Below, one piece after another: positions 33,966 to 41,589 of a DNA stretch of 45,744 bases. The notes beneath the pieces are model-generated. The model saw only the letters and a program-made list of their open reading frames with translations, ran no database searches and was not told the DNA's origin. The stretch is from JBGRQA01 sp041725895 (GTDB taxonomy: Bacteria; Bacteroidota; Bacteroidia; Bacteroidales; Marinifilaceae). How positions within the stretch are numbered: position 1 is the first letter of the stretch; the number at the start of each line of letters is the position of its first letter. The position numbers were made by a program, and so were the translations under genes. The stretch is from NCBI GenBank assembly GCA_041725895.1, contig JBGRQA010000040.1, positions 1 through 45,744 of the forward strand. The letters run 5' to 3'.

Positions 33966-34793
33966 TTACTTATTCCAATTACCAACCGGCTTCAATACTT
34001 TAAAAGTACGTGGGCTTTGCACCATCGCTGGAAGTTGCTCTTCGTAAACGTCTCGATACGCTTTCCCTTCCAGTTGATTTTTCACAAAGGCATCCATACT
34101 TGGCTCATTCCAACGCTCATACAAGGTGAATTTGGTCGGTTCATTGGCATCCTGGTGTAGAAATGCGCCAACAAAGGTGTCTTCTACCGTCATACTACTC
34201 AATACTTGCAAGGCAGCCTCTTTCCACTCCTCCACTTTTTCCGGTTTGATGTGGAAATTCACGTAGAAGGCCAGGTCGTTGGCCGAAGGCTTCACCGTTT
34301 CACTAATCCAATGGTTCAATGGTTTAAGCACCGCAATAGCTCTGGTTGTGGCACTCCACTCCTCAATATGATCTTCATAGTACTTCCGGTATTCCTTCCC
34401 CTTCAACTGCGTGGCAATAAACTCCTCCATGCTGGGTTCCCGCCAACGCTCGTAAATGGTGTACTTATTGGGATCCTCTGCATCCTGATGCAGGAAAGTG
34501 CTCACAAAAGTCTCCTCTTTTGCCATTTCGTTCACCAACTTCAATAAACTCTCCTTGAATTCTCCAACAAACTCTGGCTTCAAATGGAATTGCACATAGA
34601 AAACCAAATCGTCGGAATTCGCAATTTTCACTTTTTCACTTGTCATACTTAAATCTCCTTCTAAACTTTTTTGTTCTACTTTATTACTATTTGAAGCATC
34701 GTCCCCGCTCTTAGCGAAGGAATGCAGAGGCAGTGAAATCGCAACCAGCACCGCCATCACCAAAACATTTCTTACTGCTTTTAAATTTTTCAT
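33966..34793 (-). CDS. Exported protein with two ABM domains
   Basis: About 275 residues from ATG 34793; the frame opens earlier at a TTG (34814), but the ATG begins a proper signal peptide (MKNLKAVRNVLVMAVLVAIS...SFA). Two homologous ABM repeats follow. The first has VFYVQFHLKPEFVGEFKESL, TFVSTFLHQDAEDP, YERWREPSMEEF; the second AFYVNFHIKPEKVEEWKEAA, TFVGAFLHQDANEP, YERWNEPSMDAF. Most ABM proteins dimerise as single domains, so this tandem forms an intramolecular pair in the periplasm. It probably acts on quinols or small aromatics, but the activity is unproven. Driven by promoter S2, about 30 bases upstream. Confidence 0.85.
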   Translation of the reverse strand: MKNLKAVRNVLVMAVLVAISLPLHSFAKSGDDASNSNKVEQKSLEGDLSMTSEKVKIANSDDLVFYVQFHLKPEFVGEFKESLLKLVNEMAKEETFVSTFLHQDAEDPNKYTIYERWREPSMEEFIATQLKGKEYRKYYEDHIEEWSATTRAIAVLKPLNHWISETVKPSANDLAFYVNFHIKPEKVEEWKEAALQVLSSMTVEDTFVGAFLHQDANEPTKFTLYERWNEPSMDAFVKNQLEGKAYRDVYEEQLPAMVQSPRTFKVLKPVGNWNK

Positions 34794-34825
34794 TATTCTA
34801 ATCGTTTTTATCAAATCTTATAGTG

Positions 34826-34891
34826 CAAATATCGGAAGGAGTAAGCCCTAAAAGGGTATAAAATGTGTGGGTCTTAGTGTACTTTCAGGAA
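34826..34891 (-). promoter_or_regulatory. AraC-box promoter, copy S2 (upstream of tandem ABM gene)
   Basis: Box TTCCTGAAAGTACACTAA (34891-34874), then TTATACC, then -7 element GATATTTG (34833-34826) 52 bases from the start of AAGTACAC. It lies about 33 bases before the ABM start codon, the ideal distance for a promoter. The spacing equals that of the four other copies. Confidence 0.65.
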
Positions 34892-34974
34892 CTGTCTTCA
34901 TTTTTCACACTTCCAAACAAGAGGCTATTCGATTTCAAAATTTCAAAGGGATATGTAGCAGTAGAGCATATAAA

Positions 34975-35007
34975 AGGGGAACCTCTCTGAAACAAAGAGA
35001 TTCCCCT
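34975..35007 (-). terminator. Terminator after the VOC gene at 35094
   Basis: AGGGGAA pairs with TTCCCCT, extended by CTCT/AGAG across one mismatch, with T-rich sequence after the stem on the minus strand. It lies about 90 bases past the VOC stop and before promoter S2. Confidence 0.7.
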
Positions 35008-35093
35008 ATTCAACGATCGGGCAAGGTTAAGTTTTCAATCTTTACTCAATGTAAAGTTCTACTCACTTCCTTGCTAATACGATTCATGAGCAA

Positions 35094-35621
35094 TTATTTA
35101 CCGGGCACAAAAGCTCTGGTTGCAGTAGTTTTCTCGTAGGCCTTACCTTTTTCGTAAGAGACCAACTCCAGCTGCATTCCCCAAGGCGACAGGAAGTACA
35201 CCCAGGTTTCACCCGCACTGGGGCCTTCGGTCATTACTGTTGGTTCTCCCTGAATTTCGATTCCATTCTCCTTGAGGTACTTGACCGCTTCGAAAACATC
35301 ATCCACATAAAAAGCGATATGTCTCCCACCCCAATCACTATTCTTTGGCATTTTTTGCTCTTGATCGGGTGCTTCGTACTCAAAGATCTCGAAATTAGGA
35401 CCGTTCCCACATTTTACAATGGCGGCCTTTGGAATTACTGCTCTTGGATGCACATTCAAATGATCTCCAAGCCAATCATCATCCGAAGCGAAAGGCCCTA
35501 TTTCATACACTACTTCCGCACCGATTATATTCTCGAAAAAGTCTACTGCCTCCTTCAAATTCGGAACAGTAAAACCAAAATGTTCTGCGCCTCGATTTCC
35601 GGGCATTCCTTTCTTTTTCAT
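35094..35621 (-). CDS. VOC-superfamily protein, cytoplasmic paralogue
   Basis: A 175-residue VOC protein closely related to 31120-31710: AEHFGFTVPNLKEAVDFFEN, GGRHIAFYVDDVFEAVKYL and WVYFLSPWGMQLELVSYEKG. It starts MKKKGMPGNRGAEH directly at the domain and has no signal peptide, whereas its paralogue has one, so the two may act on the same compound class in different compartments. GGHH of the paralogue is GGRH here, a change at a possible ligand position. It follows the SnoaL-like gene at 35884. Confidence 0.82.
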   Translation of the reverse strand: MKKKGMPGNRGAEHFGFTVPNLKEAVDFFENIIGAEVVYEIGPFASDDDWLGDHLNVHPRAVIPKAAIVKCGNGPNFEIFEYEAPDQEQKMPKNSDWGGRHIAFYVDDVFEAVKYLKENGIEIQGEPTVMTEGPSAGETWVYFLSPWGMQLELVSYEKGKAYEKTTATRAFVPGK

Positions 35622-35883
35622 GAGAGCTCCTCCTTATTTTTACTAAAAATGATATTTCAGTTTTATAATGAATTCGGAACATTCAACTGTTCCTCGTTGT
35701 TTACCTCTAGGATATTTTTCATCCGCAGGCTTCTAAAAAAGGGAAAACAGAAGCAGTAAAAAGTTACGATTTATTCTCCCCAGAAGCAACGCTCCATTCA
35801 CCGCAACTGCATTTCCTTTTTAGCTTATTTACAGCGACAAGAACAGAAAAACACGAAGCAAAAATTCCTATTGGCAATTAATT

Positions 35884-36474
35884 TTACTTGCGAATTGATT
35901 TCTGAATCTCATAGCTTTGGTCCTCAGGGAATCTTTTCCCCATATTTCGGAATTGATCTCCCCAGGTGTCGGTAGCATCCATAGTCTGATTCGCATCAAA
36001 AATTGTCAGGCGGTATGCGATTTTCCATTCGCCATCTCTTTTCTCCAGTCTATTTTGATACCTGCCCAGCAAAATCCCCTCCTTATTCCCATCAGAGGTC
36101 TTAAAATAATGGTAAGCCCAAACATAGGCCTCAGCATAAGCCTTGTCCCCATTAATATCAATCGAAATATTACTCAAACGGTGATGGGTTCTTTCTACTT
36201 TTGCAAGCTCAGAAATAGCGTAATCACAAAATTCCCATGCATTACCACTATAATCAATCGGGTTAATCGGATCCTGGTGATCCTGAATCGCATCAGGCCA
36301 ATAAGTTGATTTCATCAAATCTGCATCCAATCGGTCGATGGATCTAACATTTCTATATAACAATTGTGTTATATCCTGGTGATCTTTCAACTCCTGCAAT
36401 AATCTTGTATCCATTGTATTGTCTTTTTTTGTAGCACTAACCAACAGCAATAATAAACCTGCTGCGACAGCCAC
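35884..36474 (-). CDS. SnoaL-like (NTF2-fold) protein with unclear start codon
   Basis: A 196-residue frame from GTG 36474. The body is paralogous to 33286-33918: DHQDITQLLYRNVRSIDRLD, LMKSTYWPDAIQDHQDPINP, RTHHRLSNISIDINGDKAYA, EAYVWAYHYF. The GTG start cuts off the charged part of the signal peptide. Reading upstream the codons encode IRNIIKISFVAVAAG, which aligns with MNNLFKISILVILAG of the paralogue. The position of the paralogue's ATG is ATA here (36501-36499), preceded by a stop. The start may thus be a mutated ATA or the shorter GTG. Promoter S1 lies about 230 bases upstream. Confidence 0.7.
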   Translation of the reverse strand: MAVAAGLLLLLVSATKKDNTMDTRLLQELKDHQDITQLLYRNVRSIDRLDADLMKSTYWPDAIQDHQDPINPIDYSGNAWEFCDYAISELAKVERTHHRLSNISIDINGDKAYAEAYVWAYHYFKTSDGNKEGILLGRYQNRLEKRDGEWKIAYRLTIFDANQTMDATDTWGDQFRNMGKRFPEDQSYEIQKSIRK

Positions 36475-36726
36475 AAACGAAATTTTAATAATGTTACGTA
36501 TCTATCCTTTTTTTTAATGTTTATTCCGGAAACTGGTTCAGAGCCTAACTCTGAAACCAACTTGGGATTTTAAAGCTTCTGTCCATTTACCAATCATCAC
36601 GTTCCTACTTTTGGCAAACCAGGTGCAAAACAGACTTCTTCACTATGCTCCCCAGCACAACTCTTCCATCACTGCACCTGCATTGCCTGATAATCCGATG
36701 TTTTTAATCTTGTATAACTTACAGTA

Positions 36727-36792
36727 CAAATATGAGAAGTAATCCCAACCGAATCGGTATAAGATAGTAGGGTCTTAGTGTACTTTTAGGAA
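36727..36792 (-). promoter_or_regulatory. AraC-box promoter, copy S1 (overlaps the 3' end of the AraC gene)
   Basis: Box TTCCTAAAAGTACACTAA (36792-36775) is at once the last codons of the AraC gene (FLKVH-stop). TTATACC and the -7 element CATATTTG (36734-36727) follow at the standard 52-base spacing. It should drive the SnoaL/VOC unit downstream. Confidence 0.6.
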
Positions 36793-37659
36793 CTCTTGGC
36801 GGAATTGCTCCGGAGTTCGCCCGGTTTGGGTTTTGAAGTAGCGGTGAAAGTAGGCCTTGTCTGAAAAATTAAGCTGGTCAGATATCTCCGTCACCGTCAA
36901 ATTTGAATGCAGCAGCAGGCGCTTGGCCTCTAGCAGCACCCGTTTCTGGATCAGATTGGAAACAGAATTGCAACCACTCTCCTTAATAATATTATTCAGG
37001 TGTCGTGAGCTCAAATGAAGCTTCTCCGCATAAAAAGACACTGATCGATTCTCTCGATAGTATTCATCAATCAGGGTTTCCAGCTTCCGAATCCGGTCCG
37101 ATATTTCACATTTCTGTCCGGATTCCCCGGAAGATTCCCCCTTGTAGAGTCTTTCCAACTCAATCATCAACAACTTCAGGGAAGATTCCAGGTGATCTTC
37201 TCTTTTAAAACAACTCTGCTTAAACTCCTTATACATGGACTCCAACAAAAAGACAAGACACGGAAACTCATCCGGCAATCCCATTATGGAAGAACCGAGG
37301 GTGGTGTGGAAAAAGGGGTAATCATACAATTTTCGATTATCTGTAGACTGCTGAAAAATATTTGAGTTAAACCTTACCAGGTAACCTCCACTATTTCGTA
37401 ATTCGAAAGTATGAACTTGGCCGGGAGAAAGGAAGGAAACGGCATTCCCTGTCAACTCATATTTTTTACAATCTATAAAATGTACTCCTGATCCGCCAAA
37501 TTGAAATACCATGCCATACAATTCCTTCCCTTGAAATTTTTTCTGACACTCCAAACTTCTCGCCTGGTCAACATCCTCTAATTTCTCGATATAAAAATCA
37601 CATTCTTCCTGCACATTTTGTACTTGCTGTTCCAAGTCCGCTTTATTTCTTCTCTTCAT
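36775..37659 (-). CDS. AraC-family transcriptional regulator
   Basis: A 294-residue regulator. The N-terminal part (GVHFIDCKKYELTGNAVSFL, PGQVHTFELRNSGGYLVRF) is a cupin-type sensor domain; the last 100 residues form the AraC double helix-turn-helix (VSFYAEKLHLSSRHLNNIIK and LTVTEISDQLNFSDKAYFHR then FKTQTGRTPEQFRQEF). It is paralogous to 43496-44386. A box promoter lies 200 bases upstream (S4) and another overlaps its stop codon (S1), so I infer autoregulation and control of the surrounding redox genes. The effector is unknown. Confidence 0.9.
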   Translation of the reverse strand: MKRRNKADLEQQVQNVQEECDFYIEKLEDVDQARSLECQKKFQGKELYGMVFQFGGSGVHFIDCKKYELTGNAVSFLSPGQVHTFELRNSGGYLVRFNSNIFQQSTDNRKLYDYPFFHTTLGSSIMGLPDEFPCLVFLLESMYKEFKQSCFKREDHLESSLKLLMIELERLYKGESSGESGQKCEISDRIRKLETLIDEYYRENRSVSFYAEKLHLSSRHLNNIIKESGCNSVSNLIQKRVLLEAKRLLLHSNLTVTEISDQLNFSDKAYFHRYFKTQTGRTPEQFRQEFLKVH

Positions 37660-37698
37660 AATTTCTATTTTCTAAAATCATTGAAATCTAACATTTAC

Positions 37699-37769
37699 CG
37701 TCATCCTGAATTTATTTCAGGATCTCAAAATCAATGTTCAAACGATTCTGAAACAAGTTCAGAATGACG
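37699..37769. repeat. REP/MITE-like palindromic repeat, copy 2
   Basis: Reverse-complement copy of 30971-31035, with the same ends (CGTCATCCTGAATTTATTTC and CAAGTTCAGAATGACG) and a different centre. It lies upstream of the AraC gene, between it and promoter S4. Confidence 0.75.
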
Positions 37770-37854
37770 TGCAGTTTCATTTTCAACCCATTTTATCAAA
37801 AACAAAATTGTCCAATTCTGCAATGAATCGAGATGGATCATATCATCCCCATTG

Positions 37855-37920
37855 CAAAATTGGACAAAGCAAATAAGTTACTGGGTATAAAAAAGGTAAG
37901 TATTAGTGTACTTTTAGGAA
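37855..37920 (-). promoter_or_regulatory. AraC-box promoter, copy S4 (upstream of AraC gene)
   Basis: Box TTCCTAAAAGTACACTAA (37920-37903), identical over 18 bases to S1, then TTATACC and -7 element CAATTTTG (37862-37855) at 52 bases. It is placed to transcribe the AraC gene starting at 37659, which suggests autoregulation. The box begins 23 bases beyond the stop of the 32-residue peptide gene. Confidence 0.6.
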
Positions 37921-37942
37921 TTCCACCGTAAACCTAATTTCT

Positions 37943-38041
37943 CTATAATGCACTTGTAATAAACAGCAGAATAAAAAATAGGCATGCAGCATACAGGAGA
38001 ACACCCCCTACTGTTTCCATTTTTAGTTTTTGTTTTTTCAT
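37943..38041 (-). CDS. 32-residue single-pass membrane peptide downstream of rdhC
   Basis: A short gene starting 11 bases after the rdhC stop. It encodes a basic N-terminus (MKKQKLKMETVGG) and one hydrophobic segment (VLLYAACLFFILLFITSAL). The close spacing and a positively charged head followed by a membrane helix make it credible as a small subunit or stabiliser of the dehalogenase membrane complex. No similar sequence is known to me, and its function is inferred from position only. Confidence 0.5.
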   Translation of the reverse strand: MKKQKLKMETVGGVLLYAACLFFILLFITSAL

Positions 38042-38052
38042 CTTCAACAATA

Positions 38053-39192
38053 TTAATTAGATTTTTTGTTTGAAACAGCACCTATTACCTGCTTTCTCAC
38101 TTTCAGCATCCATCGTAGCGAGCCTCCTACCGGGCAAAAGAAGCGGCAAAAGAAATTGGAAAAGAACAATGCTCCAATCAATGAGGCAGGCAAAATATAC
38201 CATTGCAAGCCAACCCCTTTTAGCGAAAACATCATTGCAAAAGGTTCGTACGAGGCCATGGTCGGGTTGGCCGAAATGAAAATAATCACCAGCGAAAACC
38301 ACAATAAAACATACGGTGTCTGTGCCAGGGTTTTCGAAAGCTTAGCCGGCAATTTGAGGTTGATTCCGGAGATTTTATTCAGGATCATCTGGGTAGCGCG
38401 GAAAGGACACATGGTATTGCAGTAAACATTCTTCCCCCATACAATGACTATGGTGAATGTTCCGGCCATTAACAACCACCACACAAAATGGGTGTGGATA
38501 TCAGGAAAATACCCAAGAAAAGTTCGGCCCAAATGCGTTAACGACAAGGAGGCATTGAACAGAAAGCCAATGCATACAAAACCTAGGAACAAGCTTACAT
38601 ATTTCAACTTATTAATTCTCCAGAAGGATGCTACAACACCAATCAGGAAGATTAGAAACGTTATTCCTTCCTTACGGCCAAACCGCCATTTCTTCTCTAC
38701 TCGAGGTACTTCAACATGCAATTTCTGCTCGGCTATTTTATACGATGCCTCCCTGGTCGCATTGGCAATAGCAAGCGAACTAACGGTAGCACCGGAAACT
38801 GCTTCCAGGTCACTTTTCAATTCGAATCGATCATTTACATGCTTTAGATTGTACTGATCGTAGTATTTGTTGTTTTCTAGTTTGGCCAGAAAGGATACGG
38901 TTTCAAAACTTTTTACTAACTCAGTTCCTATTATTGTTCCGCTTGTGTCGGCAACAACCACAACACGCAGTGGCCCACCATATCCCTGGGCCTCCCCTTT
39001 GGCCAGGTAACCAACCAATCCTTTCTCGTCCTGTAATGGATAAATATCCGCATCACCTTCACCTAGCTGAAGATGCTTTTCGGTTAAAAGTTCCAGCTCA
39101 CTCAACCCCTCGTCATTATTTCTACCAAAGTAGCCAAAAACGAACGCAGAAATTAATGTGAGATAGGCAAACCAATTGATATACTTCTTCAT
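38053..39192 (-). CDS. rdhC: RdhC/NosR-like FMN-binding polyferredoxin membrane protein
   Basis: A 379-residue membrane protein. After one N-terminal helix comes a periplasmic FMN-binding domain with the covalent flavinylation motif SGATVSS (about residues 132-138). Five or so membrane helices follow, with two CxxxCP motifs facing the cytoplasm: VYCNTMCPFRATQ and FFCRFFCPVGG. This is the NosR/NirI/RdhC architecture, which moves electrons across or along the membrane; RdhC proteins occur with reductive dehalogenases. It is preceded by leader L2 and separated from rdhB by 544 bases. A flavin transferase (ApbE) is needed but not encoded here. Confidence 0.87.
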   Translation of the reverse strand: MKKYINWFAYLTLISAFVFGYFGRNNDEGLSELELLTEKHLQLGEGDADIYPLQDEKGLVGYLAKGEAQGYGGPLRVVVVADTSGTIIGTELVKSFETVSFLAKLENNKYYDQYNLKHVNDRFELKSDLEAVSGATVSSLAIANATREASYKIAEQKLHVEVPRVEKKWRFGRKEGITFLIFLIGVVASFWRINKLKYVSLFLGFVCIGFLFNASLSLTHLGRTFLGYFPDIHTHFVWWLLMAGTFTIVIVWGKNVYCNTMCPFRATQMILNKISGINLKLPAKLSKTLAQTPYVLLWFSLVIIFISANPTMASYEPFAMMFSLKGVGLQWYILPASLIGALFFSNFFCRFFCPVGGSLRWMLKVRKQVIGAVSNKKSN

Positions 39193-39298
39193 GTGTTAAT
39201 ATTTTCTTTTAATTGGTCACATGGAACTCGCCTAAATTAATCCCCCGATAGCTATCGGGGTTCCTGTGTGAGAAATATTTTCTCATGGCTCGTTTCAT
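39193..39298 (-). ncRNA. Conserved leader RNA element, copy L2
   Basis: A minus-strand leader ending at the rdhC start codon. Outer strands AACGAGCC (39294-39287) and GGCGAGTT (39232-39225) flank a tandem G-A internal loop, as in L1. Inside are GAGAAA/TTTCTC, the shared CACACAGGAA and an added palindrome CCCCGATAGCTATCGGGG (39260-39243), which makes it 15 bases longer between the pairing strands. Both copies end with ...ACACATG. Likely controls translation of rdhC; the ligand, if any, is unknown. Confidence 0.5.
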
Positions 39299-39425
39299 GT
39301 TAATTTTTCATTCGAAAGAGAACTAAAAGCCAACATAGTGATAGCCATCACGCGTACGGCACAAACTCCTCTTTCTATTTTCATTATGATCTAAATTTGA
39401 TACATTCCTACCTTAACCTAAAAAT

Positions 39426-39457
39426 CCAAAACCAGGGCGGTTGTACCCGGGTTTTGG
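39426..39457. promoter_or_regulatory. Hairpin in the rdhB-rdhC gap
   Basis: CCAAAACC pairs with GGTTTTGG, continued by GGG/CCC across one mismatch, loop 8. No T-run follows on the minus strand. It may be a processing or attenuation site between rdhB and rdhC. The rest of the 544-base gap holds leader L2 and nothing else that I can identify. Confidence 0.4.
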
Positions 39458-39736
39458 AATATGGCCCCCTATCCGGGCGGCTCTTTTGAGATAAAACCAT
39501 TCAATCCATCTGTTATCAACAGATAAATGGTACTACCCCGCAAATAAGCTGAGTTCAATTCTGTTATGGCGAAACTTTCAAAGTGATGGATCACTCCCTG
39601 TTTACTCTGAGTTTTCAACCCTCAATTCCCAAAATATTTCCCCAGATGGCTCAAAATCAAAGCACACAGTTTTGCTAAGCATCAAATTGTAACCGATCGA
39701 ACCCAGCCTATTGTTTTTATTAGCGACTATTTGATT

Positions 39737-40021
39737 TTAAACAACTTTTTTCAGTGCCAGTTTTCGACCCAACACCAAAAAGATTAACGCTGGCAGACCA
39801 AAAACAATCATTCCCATACTGGCTGCTCTGGGTTCTCCTTCCAAAACGGAACTACAAGACCAGGCAATACAAAAAATCAATAGGAACGATCCCATCCCCA
39901 GCATCAGCCAGGTTTTCCAGTCAAACTTTAGCCTTCGATGATAATATATACTTATGACAACCGCTGATTGGGTTAAAATCCCAAGCGTGAAAAACAATAT
40001 CTCTATTCCTGAAAAAATCAT
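39737..40021 (-). CDS. rdhB: Reductive dehalogenase membrane anchor (RdhB-like)
   Basis: A 94-residue protein with three membrane helices (about 4-25, 37-56 and 69-85). The segment between helices 2 and 3, EGEPRAASMGMIVFGLPAL, matches the conserved loop of RdhB anchors (E-G-E-P...A...G). RdhB holds the catalytic subunit RdhA on the outer face of the cytoplasmic membrane. It follows rdhA by 74 bases, the usual rdhAB order. Confidence 0.82.
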   Translation of the reverse strand: MIFSGIEILFFTLGILTQSAVVISIYYHRRLKFDWKTWLMLGMGSFLLIFCIAWSCSSVLEGEPRAASMGMIVFGLPALIFLVLGRKLALKKVV

Positions 40022-40095
40022 AGTTTATTTTTATTAAAGTTGGTGGAAATTAACTTCCATTGTTTCAAAAACGACTTTTGCCCAAATGCCAATCA

Positions 40096-41589
40096 TTAAT
40101 GACCATCGTAACTCTTGCCTTCCGGGCTGTAGAATTTCTTGATGGCATTTTTATCTTCCACATTACCATATCCAAAGATCTCATCCATTTCTCTCATGAA
40201 ATCGTGAACCGGACCAGGCATGGCAGCAGTGACACTATCCACCAATCGGTGATGCCAGAAATCGGGCTTATTGTAGGGACACGACGCCATACACATGCCA
40301 CAATCATCTCCCAATTCACCCCAAAGTTTGAAACACTTTTTCGCATCCACATGATATTTCTTCACACCCTTTACATTGTACCAGGCATTATCTTTATTGT
40401 CATGAGTGGGCTCAAATGAGGGCTCCTTATCGTGAGTAATGGCTTTGGTGGGACAGGCATCGGCACAACGCATGCAATTCTTACAAAAATCCATCACCCC
40501 AAACGACTTGGGTTTGTCGTACTCTACAAAATCAAAGTCTGTGTATACTTTTGCCAATCTTACCCTGGGACCATATTTGTAGGTAACCACCTGCCCCAAA
40601 CGGGAATTCTCTCCTAGTCCGGCCGCTATGGCATAAGGAACACTAAGTCCCATGTCATTTCCGGAAGATACGGCATTGTAGCCCAGATTTTTTAGATATA
40701 CCGCTAACTGATAGGGAACTTTTGCCATCCTTGAATAACCGGCACCTGCAGCACCACTTCCAACATAAGAAGGAGAAGTAGAGATTCCCTCATAGTCCAT
40801 CTCAAAAGCCATGACGATCACGGTTTTGGGTTCAAAGGGGAAATCGCTCCAATCGGATACAAATTTATCCGGCCCCCAAGTCTTTAATTCCTCTAATTGT
40901 TCAGCAGTAGGTGGAGCAAGCAGAGGTTTTCTCAATAGTGGTGGGATGGGATTTAGAAATTTTCTGAAATCCCACCTTTTATCTCTTCGGGTTATTCCAA
41001 CAAGATCGGCTCCGAAAAGCTTTGCAGCTCTTTTAATCTGATTTGCAGCTTCCTTTTTACTATCAAACTTACATTTCTCTTTTACTACATAATCGTTATC
41101 AAAAAGGGCCATCGGATTTTTGGCATCCCGTTGTTCCCAGGAATTCACTCCAAAATCAGAGACTCCCGCCGGACTTGGACCCGCTGCATAATTATTCATT
41201 GCCCAAGCTCCAGCCAACAAAGCTTTATCAGCCTGCTTATACCCCACTTTAGAATTATCATAGGCAAAGTTCATCTTGTGGGCAAAAGCCTGACCATCCG
41301 CCACGATTTCATCCTCTACTTTTTCGCCAATAGCCTTTATGGCATCCACAAAAAAGGAACGGGCCTGCACATTGTCCCAATTGCGTGGGGGAACATAATC
41401 ATCTCTCACCTCCGCAGGGAAATCATCATGAACGGTGACCAACTTATTTGTAATTTTTTCATCTAACTTTTTAGCAGCTGCCTTCTGAGGTAGGGCTGTA
41501 ATCGCCGTTGCTCCTGCAGCAGCCGATAAGCCCCCGATTTTAAAAAAATCTCTCCGGCTTAATCCAGTTGGCTTTTCTTTCTTACTCAT
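40096..41589 (-). CDS. rdhA: Reductive dehalogenase catalytic subunit (RdhA)
   Basis: A 497-residue corrinoid iron-sulfur protein. A twin-arginine signal (LSRRDFFKIGGLSAAAGATA) exports it folded. The catalytic region includes YAIAAGLGENSRLGQVVTYK followed by YGPRVRLAKVYT, the pattern of respiratory RdhA proteins. Two ferredoxin-type clusters are bound by CKNCMRCADACP and CGMCMASCP. It reductively removes halogen from an organohalide; the chlorinated or brominated substrate cannot be read from sequence. With the anchor RdhB and the RdhC-like protein it forms a respiratory module, still uncommon in Bacteroidota. A membrane-linked AraC regulator is encoded upstream. Confidence 0.92.
   Translation of the reverse strand: MSKKEKPTGLSRRDFFKIGGLSAAAGATAITALPQKAAAKKLDEKITNKLVTVHDDFPAEVRDDYVPPRNWDNVQARSFFVDAIKAIGEKVEDEIVADGQAFAHKMNFAYDNSKVGYKQADKALLAGAWAMNNYAAGPSPAGVSDFGVNSWEQRDAKNPMALFDNDYVVKEKCKFDSKKEAANQIKRAAKLFGADLVGITRRDKRWDFRKFLNPIPPLLRKPLLAPPTAEQLEELKTWGPDKFVSDWSDFPFEPKTVIVMAFEMDYEGISTSPSYVGSGAAGAGYSRMAKVPYQLAVYLKNLGYNAVSSGNDMGLSVPYAIAAGLGENSRLGQVVTYKYGPRVRLAKVYTDFDFVEYDKPKSFGVMDFCKNCMRCADACPTKAITHDKEPSFEPTHDNKDNAWYNVKGVKKYHVDAKKCFKLWGELGDDCGMCMASCPYNKPDFWHHRLVDSVTAAMPGPVHDFMREMDEIFGYGNVEDKNAIKKFYSPEGKSYDGH

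Noticed and set aside
31933..37920. Interpretation of the AGTGTACTTTT motifs as decayed 3' ends of AraC genes
   Set aside because: The similarity starts abruptly at TTCC, does not extend into AraC coding sequence, and continues instead into a fixed-spacing -7 element, which fits an operator/promoter better.
33130..39298. Conserved leader peptides MKRA...LGEFHV in the two leader elements
   Set aside because: The best-conserved central nucleotides are in different frames in the two copies, so RNA conservation is the better explanation; a peptide cannot be fully excluded.
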